A stretch of DNA of 25,804 nucleotides, taken from the NCBI GenBank assembly GCA_002694025.1, contig NZKX01000146.1:1-25804 (forward strand), given 5' to 3'. The stretch's first letter is position 1, and every line of letters begins with the position of its first letter. The notes beneath the pieces were generated by a model. That model searched no databases. It was not told where the DNA came from and worked only from the letters and a program-made list of their open reading frames with translations. This document shows positions 14,600-21,936 of the stretch, in pieces. A program made the translations under genes and the position numbers. The DNA comes from Fidelibacterota bacterium (GTDB taxonomy: Bacteria; Marinisomatota; Marinisomatia; Marinisomatales; UBA1611).

Positions 14600-15640
14600 A
14601 TGATTAAAAATATTGATAAACATATTTTAAGGTCTAACACATCAGCGAAGAAAGCTATAATTAGATTAAATAGTTTGGATAAAAAGTTTTGTTTAATTGT
14701 TGATAAAAAAAATAAATTTATTGGGACATTGACTGATGGCGATTTGAGAAGAGGTTTATTAAAAAATTTTAAAATAGATGATAATATCGAGAATTTTATT
14801 TTTAAAAAACCAGTTATAACAAAAAAAAAATTAACAACTCAAAGAGCCCTCTTTTTGTTAAATAAATACAGTATTAATTGTATACCTTATTTGAATAAAA
14901 AAAATGAAATTGAGGAAATATATACAAATGAGGAAAGAGAGATCATATCAAAAATTGATAATGCCATGCTTATAATGGCAGGAGGAAAAGGTTCAAGATT
15001 AAGACCGCTAACAAATAAAATACCAAAGCCACTTTTGCTAGTAAATAATAGACCAATAATTGAAAGGATAATTTTGATGGCAAAATCACAGGGTATTTCA
15101 AATTTTTTTGTTTCTATTAATTACTTAGGCCACATGATTAAAAAATTTCTTGGAAATGGAAAAAAATATGAGGTCTCGATTAAATATTTGAATGAGACCA
15201 GACCTCTTGGAACAGCAGGGTCTATAAAGCTTTTGAAGAATTTTAAAAATTCAATAATAATATCTAACGCTGATATTATTTCTAATATAAATTTTAAGGA
15301 GATGATTAAAAGTCATAATAAAAGCAAAAGTATACTTACTGTAGCAGCAAAAGTATTTAATGAGAAAAATAATTATGGAAGATTAATAACACAAGCAAAC
15401 AGATTAAAAAAGATTATAGAAAAACCTGAAAATAATTTTTTAATAAATGCTGGAATTTATTTGATAAATCCAAAAATAAAAATGTATTTAGGAAAATTAA
15501 AATATTTAGATATGACGGATTTAATAAATTTACTAATCAAAAAAGGTAAAAAAATCAATGTGTTTCCATTGCATGAAAAATGGTTAGATTATGGGTTGAA
15601 AAAAAATATTAATAAACACCTAACAAAAAAAAATAATTAA
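14600..15640 (+). CDS. ptmE: CBS-domain sugar-phosphate nucleotidyltransferase, PtmE-like
   Basis: A 346-residue protein with a CBS pair at residues about 5-112 (LIVDKKNKFIGTLTDGDLRR is the first repeat) and an NTP-transferase domain from residue 121. The latter has MAGGKGSRLRPLT and PKPLL (nucleotide and metal binding), SNADII, and EKWLDYG. The same architecture occurs in Campylobacter PtmE, a glucosamine-1-phosphate guanylyltransferase that starts the GDP-sugar route to legionaminic acid. It is the first gene of the rightward arm and is followed after 4 bp by the CMP-synthetase. GTP as the nucleotide is inferred from the family and the Leg context; a mannose-1-phosphate-like substrate is the alternative. 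Confidence 0.82.
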   Translation: MIKNIDKHILRSNTSAKKAIIRLNSLDKKFCLIVDKKNKFIGTLTDGDLRRGLLKNFKIDDNIENFIFKKPVITKKKLTTQRALFLLNKYSINCIPYLNKKNEIEEIYTNEEREIISKIDNAMLIMAGGKGSRLRPLTNKIPKPLLLVNNRPIIERIILMAKSQGISNFFVSINYLGHMIKKFLGNGKKYEVSIKYLNETRPLGTAGSIKLLKNFKNSIIISNADIISNINFKEMIKSHNKSKSILTVAAKVFNEKNNYGRLITQANRLKKIIEKPENNFLINAGIYLINPKIKMYLGKLKYLDMTDLINLLIKKGKKINVFPLHEKWLDYGLKKNINKHLTKKNN

Positions 15641-15644
15641 TATA

Positions 15645-16325
15645 ATGAAATTTCATGCATTAATATGTGCTCGTTCAGGATCAAAGGGTATAAAAAATAA
15701 GAATATAAGGATATTCAAATCTAAACCTCTTATTTCATATCCAATTAAATCTGCACAAAGAATTAAAGAAATTGTCTCCATTAGTGTATCTACAGACTCA
15801 AAAAAAATTGCGAAATTAGCAAAAAAATATGGAGCAGAAATTCCTTTTATTAGACCAAAAAAATTATCAGGCGATAAAGTAAAAGAATGGGATGTTTGGA
15901 AGCATTTTGTAAAAAAAAAAAGACTGATTAATAAAGATCAAATTTTAGTTGTATTACCGACAACATCACCATTAAGAAAAATTGAAGACATAAAAAAATG
16001 TATAAAACTATATAAGCAAAAAAGATTTGATACAGTTTTAATGATTACAAAGAGTAATAAAAATCCTTTTTTTAATATGATGACAAAAAAAAAAGACAAT
16101 AGTTTAGATTTGTGTATAAAATCAAAAAAAAATATAATTAGAAGGCAAGATGCTCCTAAGGTTTATAGTGTGACAACTTTCTGTTATATAGTGTCTTGTC
16201 ATTTTTTAATGCGAAAAAAATCTTTTTTTGAGGGTAAAATAGGCGGTGTTGAGATTCCTGCTGAAAGATCAATAGATCTTGATACAGAATCAGATTTAAA
16301 GATTGCAAATAAATTAATATCTTAA
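15645..16325 (+). CDS. legF: CMP-nonulosonate (CMP-legionaminate/CMP-sialate) synthetase, NeuA/LegF/PtmB type
   Basis: A 226-residue cytidylyltransferase that activates a nonulosonate with CTP to CMP-sugar, the donor for glycosyltransferases. Motifs: ICARSGSKGIKNKNI (CTP binding), PLISYPIKSA, VSTDSKKIAKLAKKYGAE, LPTTSPLR, and the C-terminal GVEIPAERSIDLDTESDL. Length is normal for a single-domain enzyme. It lies 4 bp after the PtmE-like gene and 5 bp before the PtmA-like SDR, an order (PtmE, PtmB, PtmA) that recalls the Campylobacter ptm genes. Preference for legionaminic over neuraminic acid is inferred from context only. Confidence 0.88.
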   Translation: MKFHALICARSGSKGIKNKNIRIFKSKPLISYPIKSAQRIKEIVSISVSTDSKKIAKLAKKYGAEIPFIRPKKLSGDKVKEWDVWKHFVKKKRLINKDQILVVLPTTSPLRKIEDIKKCIKLYKQKRFDTVLMITKSNKNPFFNMMTKKKDNSLDLCIKSKKNIIRRQDAPKVYSVTTFCYIVSCHFLMRKKSFFEGKIGGVEIPAERSIDLDTESDLKIANKLIS

Positions 16326-16330
16326 ACTTT

Positions 16331-17104
16331 ATGAAAATTAACTTAAAAAACAAAAAAGTAATTATTATTGGTGGATCAGGAACTATTGGAAAGCAGATTA
16401 CTAACGATTTTTCATATTGTGGTGCTAAAGTTTTAGTTCTAGACACAACAAATAAATTTCTAAACAAAAATCAAATATCTTTTAAAAAATTAGTAATAGA
16501 TAGTAATACAAAATTAGAAAGAGATCTAAAAAAATTTTTGAAAATTTTTGGGTGCCCAGATATATTTATAAATTGCTCATATCCTAAAAGTAAAAAATGG
16601 AAATCAATAAACTTCGACAAAATTGATAGTAGCGAGATTTCAAAGAATATTGAAATTCACCAAAATTCTTATCTGCTAGCGAGTACATTAATTGCAAATT
16701 TAATGAAAAAAAAGAAAATTCACGGAAGTATAATTAATCTCAACTCAATTTATGGACTTAAAGCTCAAAATTTAGATGTTTATAGAAACACGCAAATGAG
16801 AGAAAATGCCGTCTACTCAAGTATTAAAGCAGGCATAAGTGGAATGACTTGGTCAATGGCATCTTATTACGGACAATATAATATCAGAGTGAATTCTTTA
16901 TGTCCGGGTGGTGTATTTAATGACAAATCTGATTTAAAAAAAGTAAACAAAAATTTTTTGAAAAATTATCTAAAGAGAAATCCTATAAAAAGAATGTGTA
17001 CCTCTAAAGACATTTCTAACGCTGCAATTTTTTTAGCTTCAGATTTATCAAGCTATATTACAGGAGTTAATCTAGCAATCGATGGTGGATTTACTATATC
17101 TTAG
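16331..17104 (+). CDS. ptmA: SDR-family oxidoreductase, PtmA-like
   Basis: A 257-residue classical short-chain dehydrogenase. IIIGGSGTIGKQI is the nucleotide-binding motif, INLNSIYG carries the catalytic Ser, YSSIK is the Y-x3-K, and the C-terminus has PGGVFND and SYITGVNLAIDGGFT. PtmA proteins with this architecture accompany PtmB and PtmE in Campylobacter and act in the supply of the GDP-amino-sugar precursor of legionaminic acid. The context here is the same, giving the name support beyond the SDR fold. It is the last gene before a 70-bp gap with the operator and promoter of the MarR gene; I saw no convincing terminator, so read-through is possible. Confidence 0.78.
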   Translation: MKINLKNKKVIIIGGSGTIGKQITNDFSYCGAKVLVLDTTNKFLNKNQISFKKLVIDSNTKLERDLKKFLKIFGCPDIFINCSYPKSKKWKSINFDKIDSSEISKNIEIHQNSYLLASTLIANLMKKKKIHGSIINLNSIYGLKAQNLDVYRNTQMRENAVYSSIKAGISGMTWSMASYYGQYNIRVNSLCPGGVFNDKSDLKKVNKNFLKNYLKRNPIKRMCTSKDISNAAIFLASDLSSYITGVNLAIDGGFTIS

Positions 17105-17124
17105 AAGATTTTATTTAAAAGATA

Positions 17125-17152
17125 TATACAAAATTTAGATTTAATGTATTAT
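17125..17152 (+). promoter_or_regulatory. Candidate promoter of the MarR-type regulator gene
   Basis: TATACA (17125-17130) and TATTAT (17147-17152) are 16 bp apart. The operator palindrome begins at the last base of the -10, so the start site would be inside it. The -35 is a weak match. Confidence 0.4.
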
Positions 17153-17168
17153 GTTCAATAATTGAACA
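17152..17168. promoter_or_regulatory. Operator palindrome upstream of the MarR-type regulator gene
   Basis: TGTTCAATAATTGAACA: perfect arms TGTTCAA and TTGAACA with a 3-bp spacer, 6 bp before the ATG at 17175. Its place suggests autoregulation. Confidence 0.75.
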
Positions 17169-17174
17169 AATAAA

Positions 17175-17492
17175 ATGTATAATAATCAAGACTACTTAAA
17201 TATTTTAAGACAACTTAAAAGTCTTTCTAAAATTACGCAAAGAGAGATGGCATCAAACCTAGGATATAGTTTAGGAAAATTAAATTATTGTTTAAAAGAA
17301 TTACAAAAAAAAGGACTAATAAAATTTTCAAATTTTAAAAAAAGCACCAACCGAAAAAAATATATATATGTCCTTACACCAAAAGGCATAAGTTATAGAA
17401 CTAAATTAACTATAAATTTTATGAAGATCAAAATGAAAGAGTATGATGATTTAAAAAAAGAGTTAAAGGAAAATAATTCAATTAAAAGATAG
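17175..17492 (+). CDS. EPS-associated MarR-type transcriptional regulator
   Basis: A 105-residue winged-helix DNA-binding protein. The helix-turn-helix reads ITQREMASNLGYSLGKLNY (residues about 20-38) and the wing is YIYVLTPKG near residue 73; the C-terminus is a charged helix that may dimerise. It matches the short EPS-associated MarR family, whose genes lie in exopolysaccharide loci. The segment LGYSLGKLNY is identical to that in the MarR-NeuB fusion at 358-1485, so both likely recognise the same operator. Its own promoter carries one copy of that palindrome. Repression is the likely mode since the sites overlap promoters and start sites, but activation or an effector has not been shown. 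Confidence 0.88.
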   Translation: MYNNQDYLNILRQLKSLSKITQREMASNLGYSLGKLNYCLKELQKKGLIKFSNFKKSTNRKKYIYVLTPKGISYRTKLTINFMKIKMKEYDDLKKELKENNSIKR

Positions 17493-17499
17493 GGATTAT

Positions 17500-18498
17500 A
17501 TGAAAGTATTAATAACAGGATCTGAGGGTTTTATAGGCTCTCACTTAGTAGAGGAATTAATTAAATCTGGTTACAAAGTTAGATGCTTCGTTTTATATAA
17601 TTCTTTTAATTCTTATGGATGGTTAAATAACCTAGAAAAAGAAATTTTAAATAATTGTGAAGTAATATTTGGAGATATAAGAGACTCAAGTTGTGTAAAA
17701 AATGCTGTAAGGGGGATGGATGTTATTATTCATTTAGCTGCATTAATTGGGATACCATATTCATACACTGCATCTGAAAGTTACATTGATACTAACATTA
17801 AAGGTACACTTAATTTATTAAATGCAGCTAAAGGCTCTAATATAAATAAATTTATACATACATCCACAAGCGAAGTTTTTGGCAGTGCTCAATATTTACC
17901 CATGAATGAGAGTCATCCTATAAATTGCCAATCACCATATGCGGCTTCAAAAGCAGGTGCAGATAGTTTAGTTATGTCTTATAAAAAATCTTTCGATCTA
18001 CCAATTACAATTTTAAGACCCTTTAATTCATTTGGACCTAGACAATCATTAAGAGCAGTAATTCCAACAATAATTTCGCAGACACTTTTCAATCATGGAA
18101 AAATTAACTTGGGTAATTTAAAAACTAGACGAGATTACACATACGTCAAAGACACGACCCGAGCATTTAAATTAGCAATCAGAAATTCTAAATGTATAGG
18201 ACAATCCATAAATATTGGGAATAATTTTGATATATCGATTTTAGAGATTGTAAAATTAGTTGAAAAAATAACAGGTATTAAAATCAAAATAGTTTTAGAT
18301 TCTAAAAGAGTAAGACCTAAAGAAAGTGAGGTAAAACTTTTAAAAACTTCTAATCAAAAAGCTAAAAAAATATTAAATTGGAAACCAAAACTTAATGGAA
18401 AGCGTGGATTTGAAATAGGTTTAAATAATACAATAAATTGGATAGAGGATAATAAAAAATTATTTTCTAATAATCAGATAAAAAAATATATTATTTAA
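17500..18498 (+). CDS. legB: NAD-dependent sugar 4,6-dehydratase, LegB type
   Basis: A 332-residue extended SDR. LITGSEGFIGSH is the NAD-binding motif, HLAALIGIPYSY and NIKGTLNLL follow, TSTSEVFGSAQ carries the active-site Ser/Thr-Glu, and YAASKAGAD is the catalytic Y-x3-K. ILRPFNSFGPRQS and RRDYTYVKDT complete the sugar-binding half. It resembles LegB, which makes the 4-keto-6-deoxy nucleotide sugar used by LegC (12193 here). The ATG lies 8 bp after the regulator gene with an AGGG Shine-Dalgarno-like sequence at 17491-17494 overlapping its TAG. Splitting LegB from LegC across the divergent arms would need both arms on together, which the shared operator could ensure. Confidence 0.85.
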   Translation: MKVLITGSEGFIGSHLVEELIKSGYKVRCFVLYNSFNSYGWLNNLEKEILNNCEVIFGDIRDSSCVKNAVRGMDVIIHLAALIGIPYSYTASESYIDTNIKGTLNLLNAAKGSNINKFIHTSTSEVFGSAQYLPMNESHPINCQSPYAASKAGADSLVMSYKKSFDLPITILRPFNSFGPRQSLRAVIPTIISQTLFNHGKINLGNLKTRRDYTYVKDTTRAFKLAIRNSKCIGQSINIGNNFDISILEIVKLVEKITGIKIKIVLDSKRVRPKESEVKLLKTSNQKAKKILNWKPKLNGKRGFEIGLNNTINWIEDNKKLFSNNQIKKYII

Positions 18499-18523
18499 AA
18501 TCTTATAAATCATTTAATAGTAT

Positions 18524-19423
18524 ATGAATAAACTTAATAAACAAAAATTTTATAAAGATAAAATATGTATAGGAAGTGCAAATTTTGGATTTAATTATGG
18601 ATATAAAGGTTCTTTAATCAAAAAAAATGATTTAAAAAAAATAATATCAAAAGCAAAAAGAGACAAAATCTATTTTATAGATACCGCATTTTCTTATAAA
18701 AATTCAGAAAAAAGAATTGGTGAATTAACAAACGAAAATTTTAAAATTATAACTAAAATACCAAGAATTCCCGAAAATGTAGTTAATTTAAAAAAATGGC
18801 TTATTAATAAAACCAATAATTCTCTATTTAAATTAAAAAGAAAAAAAATTTATGCAATTTTAATACACAATAGTAAAGACTTAGATGATAAAAAAAAATC
18901 TAAAATTATATTAGAACATTTAGAGTCTTTAAAAAAAAAAAATATAGTAAAAAAAATTGGAGTTTCAGTTTACAACATAAAAGAATTAAAAAAAAGTTTT
19001 AACGTTTACAAATTTGATATTGTTCAATTTCCGTTTAATATTTTTGATAATAGAATTGAGAACAGCAAATATATCCTTAAATTAAAGGACCAAAAAGTTG
19101 AATTACATGCAAGATCAATTTTTTTACAAGGATTATTATTAGAAGATAGTAGTAGAATTAAAAAAGAATTTTATAAATATAAAAAATTTATTTTGAAATT
19201 TGAAAAGTGGATTAAAAAAAAGAATATAAGTAAAATTGAAGCGTGTATTAACCATGTATTTTCATCTAAAATAATTGATAAGATAATTGTAGGTTTGACA
19301 ACATATTCACAATTTGAGGAATTAACAAAAATTCTAAATAATAAAAAAAACAATGCTGCAAAAATACCAAAATTTAAGAATATAAATTCTGGACTCCTAG
19401 ATCCAAGAACATGGAAGGTATAG
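18524..19423 (+). CDS. Aldo/keto reductase family protein
   Basis: A 299-residue aldo/keto reductase with the expected tetrad: Asp and Tyr in FIDTAFSYKNSE, Lys in IITKIP and His in ILIHNSKD. The C-terminal part has IGVSVYN and VGLTTYSQFEEL, which contribute to NADPH binding. Such proteins occur in nonulosonate and O-antigen loci and would reduce a keto or aldehyde group on a sugar intermediate; the substrate here is unknown. It begins 25 bp after the LegB-type gene and ends 1 bp before the next gene. Confidence 0.8.
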   Translation: MNKLNKQKFYKDKICIGSANFGFNYGYKGSLIKKNDLKKIISKAKRDKIYFIDTAFSYKNSEKRIGELTNENFKIITKIPRIPENVVNLKKWLINKTNNSLFKLKRKKIYAILIHNSKDLDDKKKSKIILEHLESLKKKNIVKKIGVSVYNIKELKKSFNVYKFDIVQFPFNIFDNRIENSKYILKLKDQKVELHARSIFLQGLLLEDSSRIKKEFYKYKKFILKFEKWIKKKNISKIEACINHVFSSKIIDKIIVGLTTYSQFEELTKILNNKKNNAAKIPKFKNINSGLLDPRTWKV

Positions 19424-19424
19424 T

Positions 19425-20675
19425 ATGAAAAAATATGAAAACTTAGCTTTTTTGTTTAATATTGAAAATAACTTTGATTTGAGGAGACAGTTATCCAATA
19501 GTCATTATTCTTTAAAAAAATTTAGTGAAAGTTATGAAAAAATTTTTTTTCTAGATTTTTATTCATTAAAGTTATTTAAAAAAAAAAATAATCTTGATAA
19601 AAAAATTTTAGTCGAGTTCAATTTAGATAAAAATATTGAATTTATTTCTTTCAAAAACTTTTTTGAGCTTATCAAATTTTTTAAAAGAAAAAAAATAGTA
19701 GTAATAAGCTTCGGTTTCGGAACGGCATATAATGATTTGCTGATACATTTTTTTTTAAGGTTTTTTGATATTAAACACGTGCAAATTCAAAATGTAGGTA
19801 ATCACCAAATAATTCAAACCCGATCAGTAAATAAATTTAAAGCTTTTTTTTTGTATTATCTCAAAGCTGTAGTTTCCAGAAAGATCATTGTTTTATTTTC
19901 AATTCTTGGTATTTTTCATAAGATTCAAATAAGATTTATTACAAATAAACTGCAAACCAAATTTAGAGAAAAAAATTCAATTTCGAAATTTAGAAATAAA
20001 AAGGGGTTAAACTTTGTTAAAGAATATATTCTAGTTAATAGTAGAACTTTTGATATTTATAAAGAAAATAAAGAACAAATTAGTGATGAATATATTATAT
20101 TGCTAGATGAGCAACTTAATGAACCACAATGGACACGTTTTAGAGAAAAGTTTTCAGAAAATCAGGTTAGAGAACATTATAAAAATTTAAATAAATTATT
20201 AAATAATTTATCACAAAGTTTAAACAAGAAAGTAATTATTACTTTACACCCAAATGACAATTTAGAATATAAAAAAGATATTTTTAAAAATTTTGAGGTA
20301 GTAAAATATAAAACACGTGAATTTATATATAAGTCTTTTCTTGTAATTTTTTTTGAATCTAGCGCAATTTCTGACGCATTTTTACTTAACAAAAATGTTG
20401 CAGTTATCAAATCCAAGATATTGGATATAAATCAAAAATTATCTATCGACTTTTTTATAAAAGAATTACACATACCTTTTTTTGATATCGATAAAGATAT
20501 GAACAAGCCATTGACCAAAAATGTCTTAATGAGTGAAGGTATTATTAAAAATGAGGAAAAATTAAGATCTGACTATGCTAATTATTTAGAGAATTATGTT
20601 TATAGGAAATCAGACAATGTGAAAGGCTTTGATAGAATTACTAATGAATTAAATAAAAGATATTTCCATAAATAA
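19425..20675 (+). CDS. Putative glycosyltransferase of the locus (GT-B-like C-terminus)
   Basis: A 416-residue protein that I do not recognise with certainty. The C-terminal half contains VIITLHPND near residue 270 followed by FFESSAISDAFLLNKNVAVI near 305-325, a layout seen in capsule and sialyl-type GT-B transferases where the HP motif precedes the donor-binding Ser-Ser-Ala region. The N-terminal half has hydrophobic stretches (ISFGFGTAYNDLLIHFFLRF and IIVLFSILGIFH) that may contact the membrane. It starts one base after the aldo/keto reductase stop. A role in adding the nonulosonate or a neighbouring sugar is likely from context, not from specific motifs. Confidence 0.5.
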   Translation: MKKYENLAFLFNIENNFDLRRQLSNSHYSLKKFSESYEKIFFLDFYSLKLFKKKNNLDKKILVEFNLDKNIEFISFKNFFELIKFFKRKKIVVISFGFGTAYNDLLIHFFLRFFDIKHVQIQNVGNHQIIQTRSVNKFKAFFLYYLKAVVSRKIIVLFSILGIFHKIQIRFITNKLQTKFREKNSISKFRNKKGLNFVKEYILVNSRTFDIYKENKEQISDEYIILLDEQLNEPQWTRFREKFSENQVREHYKNLNKLLNNLSQSLNKKVIITLHPNDNLEYKKDIFKNFEVVKYKTREFIYKSFLVIFFESSAISDAFLLNKNVAVIKSKILDINQKLSIDFFIKELHIPFFDIDKDMNKPLTKNVLMSEGIIKNEEKLRSDYANYLENYVYRKSDNVKGFDRITNELNKRYFHK

Positions 20676-20741
20676 TTTTCTAAATAATAAATTGAAAGTA
20701 CTTAGATAATTATTAATAAAGTAATTTATCAGTTTTATTTT

Positions 20742-21415
20742 ATGAAAAAAAAAAGAACTATCATTACAAACAGTTTTAATAAAGTTTTTTGGGAAAAACA
20801 TTATTCGAAATCTAGAATGAAATCCCCATCAAATTTTGCATTATTTATAAAAAAAAATTTCTAAAAAAAAATATTAAAATAAATTTATTAGACCTTGGGT
20901 GTGGTGATGGAAGAGATAGCTTTTATTTTGCCAAAAATAGTAAAATTAACGTCATTGGCATAGATAAAAGTAGCATTGCTATAAAAAAAAATAATTTTTA
21001 TAAAAAGAATGAAAAAAAGAATAATTTATTTTTTTTTAACTTTGATGTTAAAAATCCAAAGATTAAAAATATAAAAAAATTTGACGTAATTTATTTGAGA
21101 TTTTTTTTGCACAGCATTAATTTGAAAACTCAAAATATTTTATTTAAAAATATTAATCAAATGATTAAAAAAAAAGGAAAAATTTGTCTTGAATTTAGAA
21201 CAATAAAAGATCCTTTATTTAAAAAGGGTAAAATTTTAAGTAAATATGAGAGATTTATTGATCACTACAGACGTTTTATTAATTTGAGCGAATTAATTAA
21301 TATAAAATTTATGAAAAAAAATTTTAGAATAAAATATTTAATTGAAAGAAAAGGTTTGTCTAAATTCAAAACTGATAACCCAGTTGTTGCTAGGCTGGTG
21401 TTAGAAAAAAAATGA
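20742..21415 (+). pseudogene. SAM-dependent methyltransferase split by a frameshift in an A9 tract
   Basis: Reading starts at ATG 20742 and gives 40 residues (FNKVFWEKHYSKSRMKSPSN is typical of the N-terminus of class I methyltransferases), then stops at 20862-20864 just after A9 (20849-20857). The frame shifted by -1 carries on from there with NLLDLGCGDGRDS (SAM-binding motif I), IGIDKSSIAI (motif II), FDVIYLRFFLHS and a normal C-terminus ending at 21415. One extra A in the tract would fuse the frames as FIKKKFLKKN. Total length would be about 224 residues. The stop overlaps the next gene by ATGA, so coupling is preserved. It may be a slippage-expressed or phase-variable gene, a recent mutation, or a sequencing error. 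Confidence 0.82.
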
Positions 21416-21936
21416 AAAAAAAATTCAATAAAAAAAAAGGAATTTTATTTTGGATTACTGGATTATCAGGGTCAGGCAAAACATCTTTAGGTAAAAAAAT
21501 ATTTTCTTATATAAAAAATAATTTTGGAGCTACAATATTGATAAGCGGAGATGACATAAGAAAAATATTTGGTTTAAAAAAATATGACCCGAAAAGTCGA
21601 ATTAAATATCTAGGTTATTATACAAAATTCTGCAAAAAAATTACTGACCAAGGAACAAATGTCATCATTTGTGTTGTAGGTTTATCAAATGTAGTTAGAT
21701 CAAATAATAGAAAAACATTTCCCAATTATGTTGAAATCTTTGTGAGTTCAAATGTGCATTTAATAAAAAAATTTAATAAAAAAAAGGTTTACAAATTAAA
21801 AAAAAATATATGGGGCGTTGATATTAAACCAGAATTTCCTAGGAGACCTCATATAACAATTAAAAATGATTTTTCGAAATCATTAGCTGGACTATCTAAA
21901 GAACTTGAATCAAAGATAAAGAAAATTTACTTATGA
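21412..21936 (+). CDS. Adenylylsulfate-kinase-like P-loop kinase
   Basis: A 174-residue P-loop kinase like APS kinase (CysC). GLSGSGKTS (residues 17-25) is the Walker A, ISGDDIRKIFG corresponds to the DGDxxR substrate loop, and ICVVGLSNVVRSNNRK follows. The C-terminal lid is unusual: GVDIKPEFPRRPHITI replaces the common PYExPxxPEL. No sulfate reduction genes are nearby, so it may phosphorylate a nucleotide used to decorate the glycan. A Campylobacter relative (Cj1415) phosphorylates cytidine diphosphoramidate in capsule phosphoramidate synthesis, but no other genes of that pathway are in the window. ATGA overlaps tie it to the methyltransferase and the ABC gene. Confidence 0.72.
   Translation: MKKKFNKKKGILFWITGLSGSGKTSLGKKIFSYIKNNFGATILISGDDIRKIFGLKKYDPKSRIKYLGYYTKFCKKITDQGTNVIICVVGLSNVVRSNNRKTFPNYVEIFVSSNVHLIKKFNKKKVYKLKKNIWGVDIKPEFPRRPHITIKNDFSKSLAGLSKELESKIKKIYL

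Noticed and set aside
17105..17150. Possible terminator between the ptmA-like and MarR genes
   Set aside because: Only short AT pairings with no stable stem or clear T-run; not better than background in this AT-rich sequence.
20676..20741. Promoter in the gap before the methyltransferase
   Set aside because: TTGAAA at 20692-20697 has no convincing -10 at the right distance, and no operator copy is present; read-through from the upstream genes is more likely.
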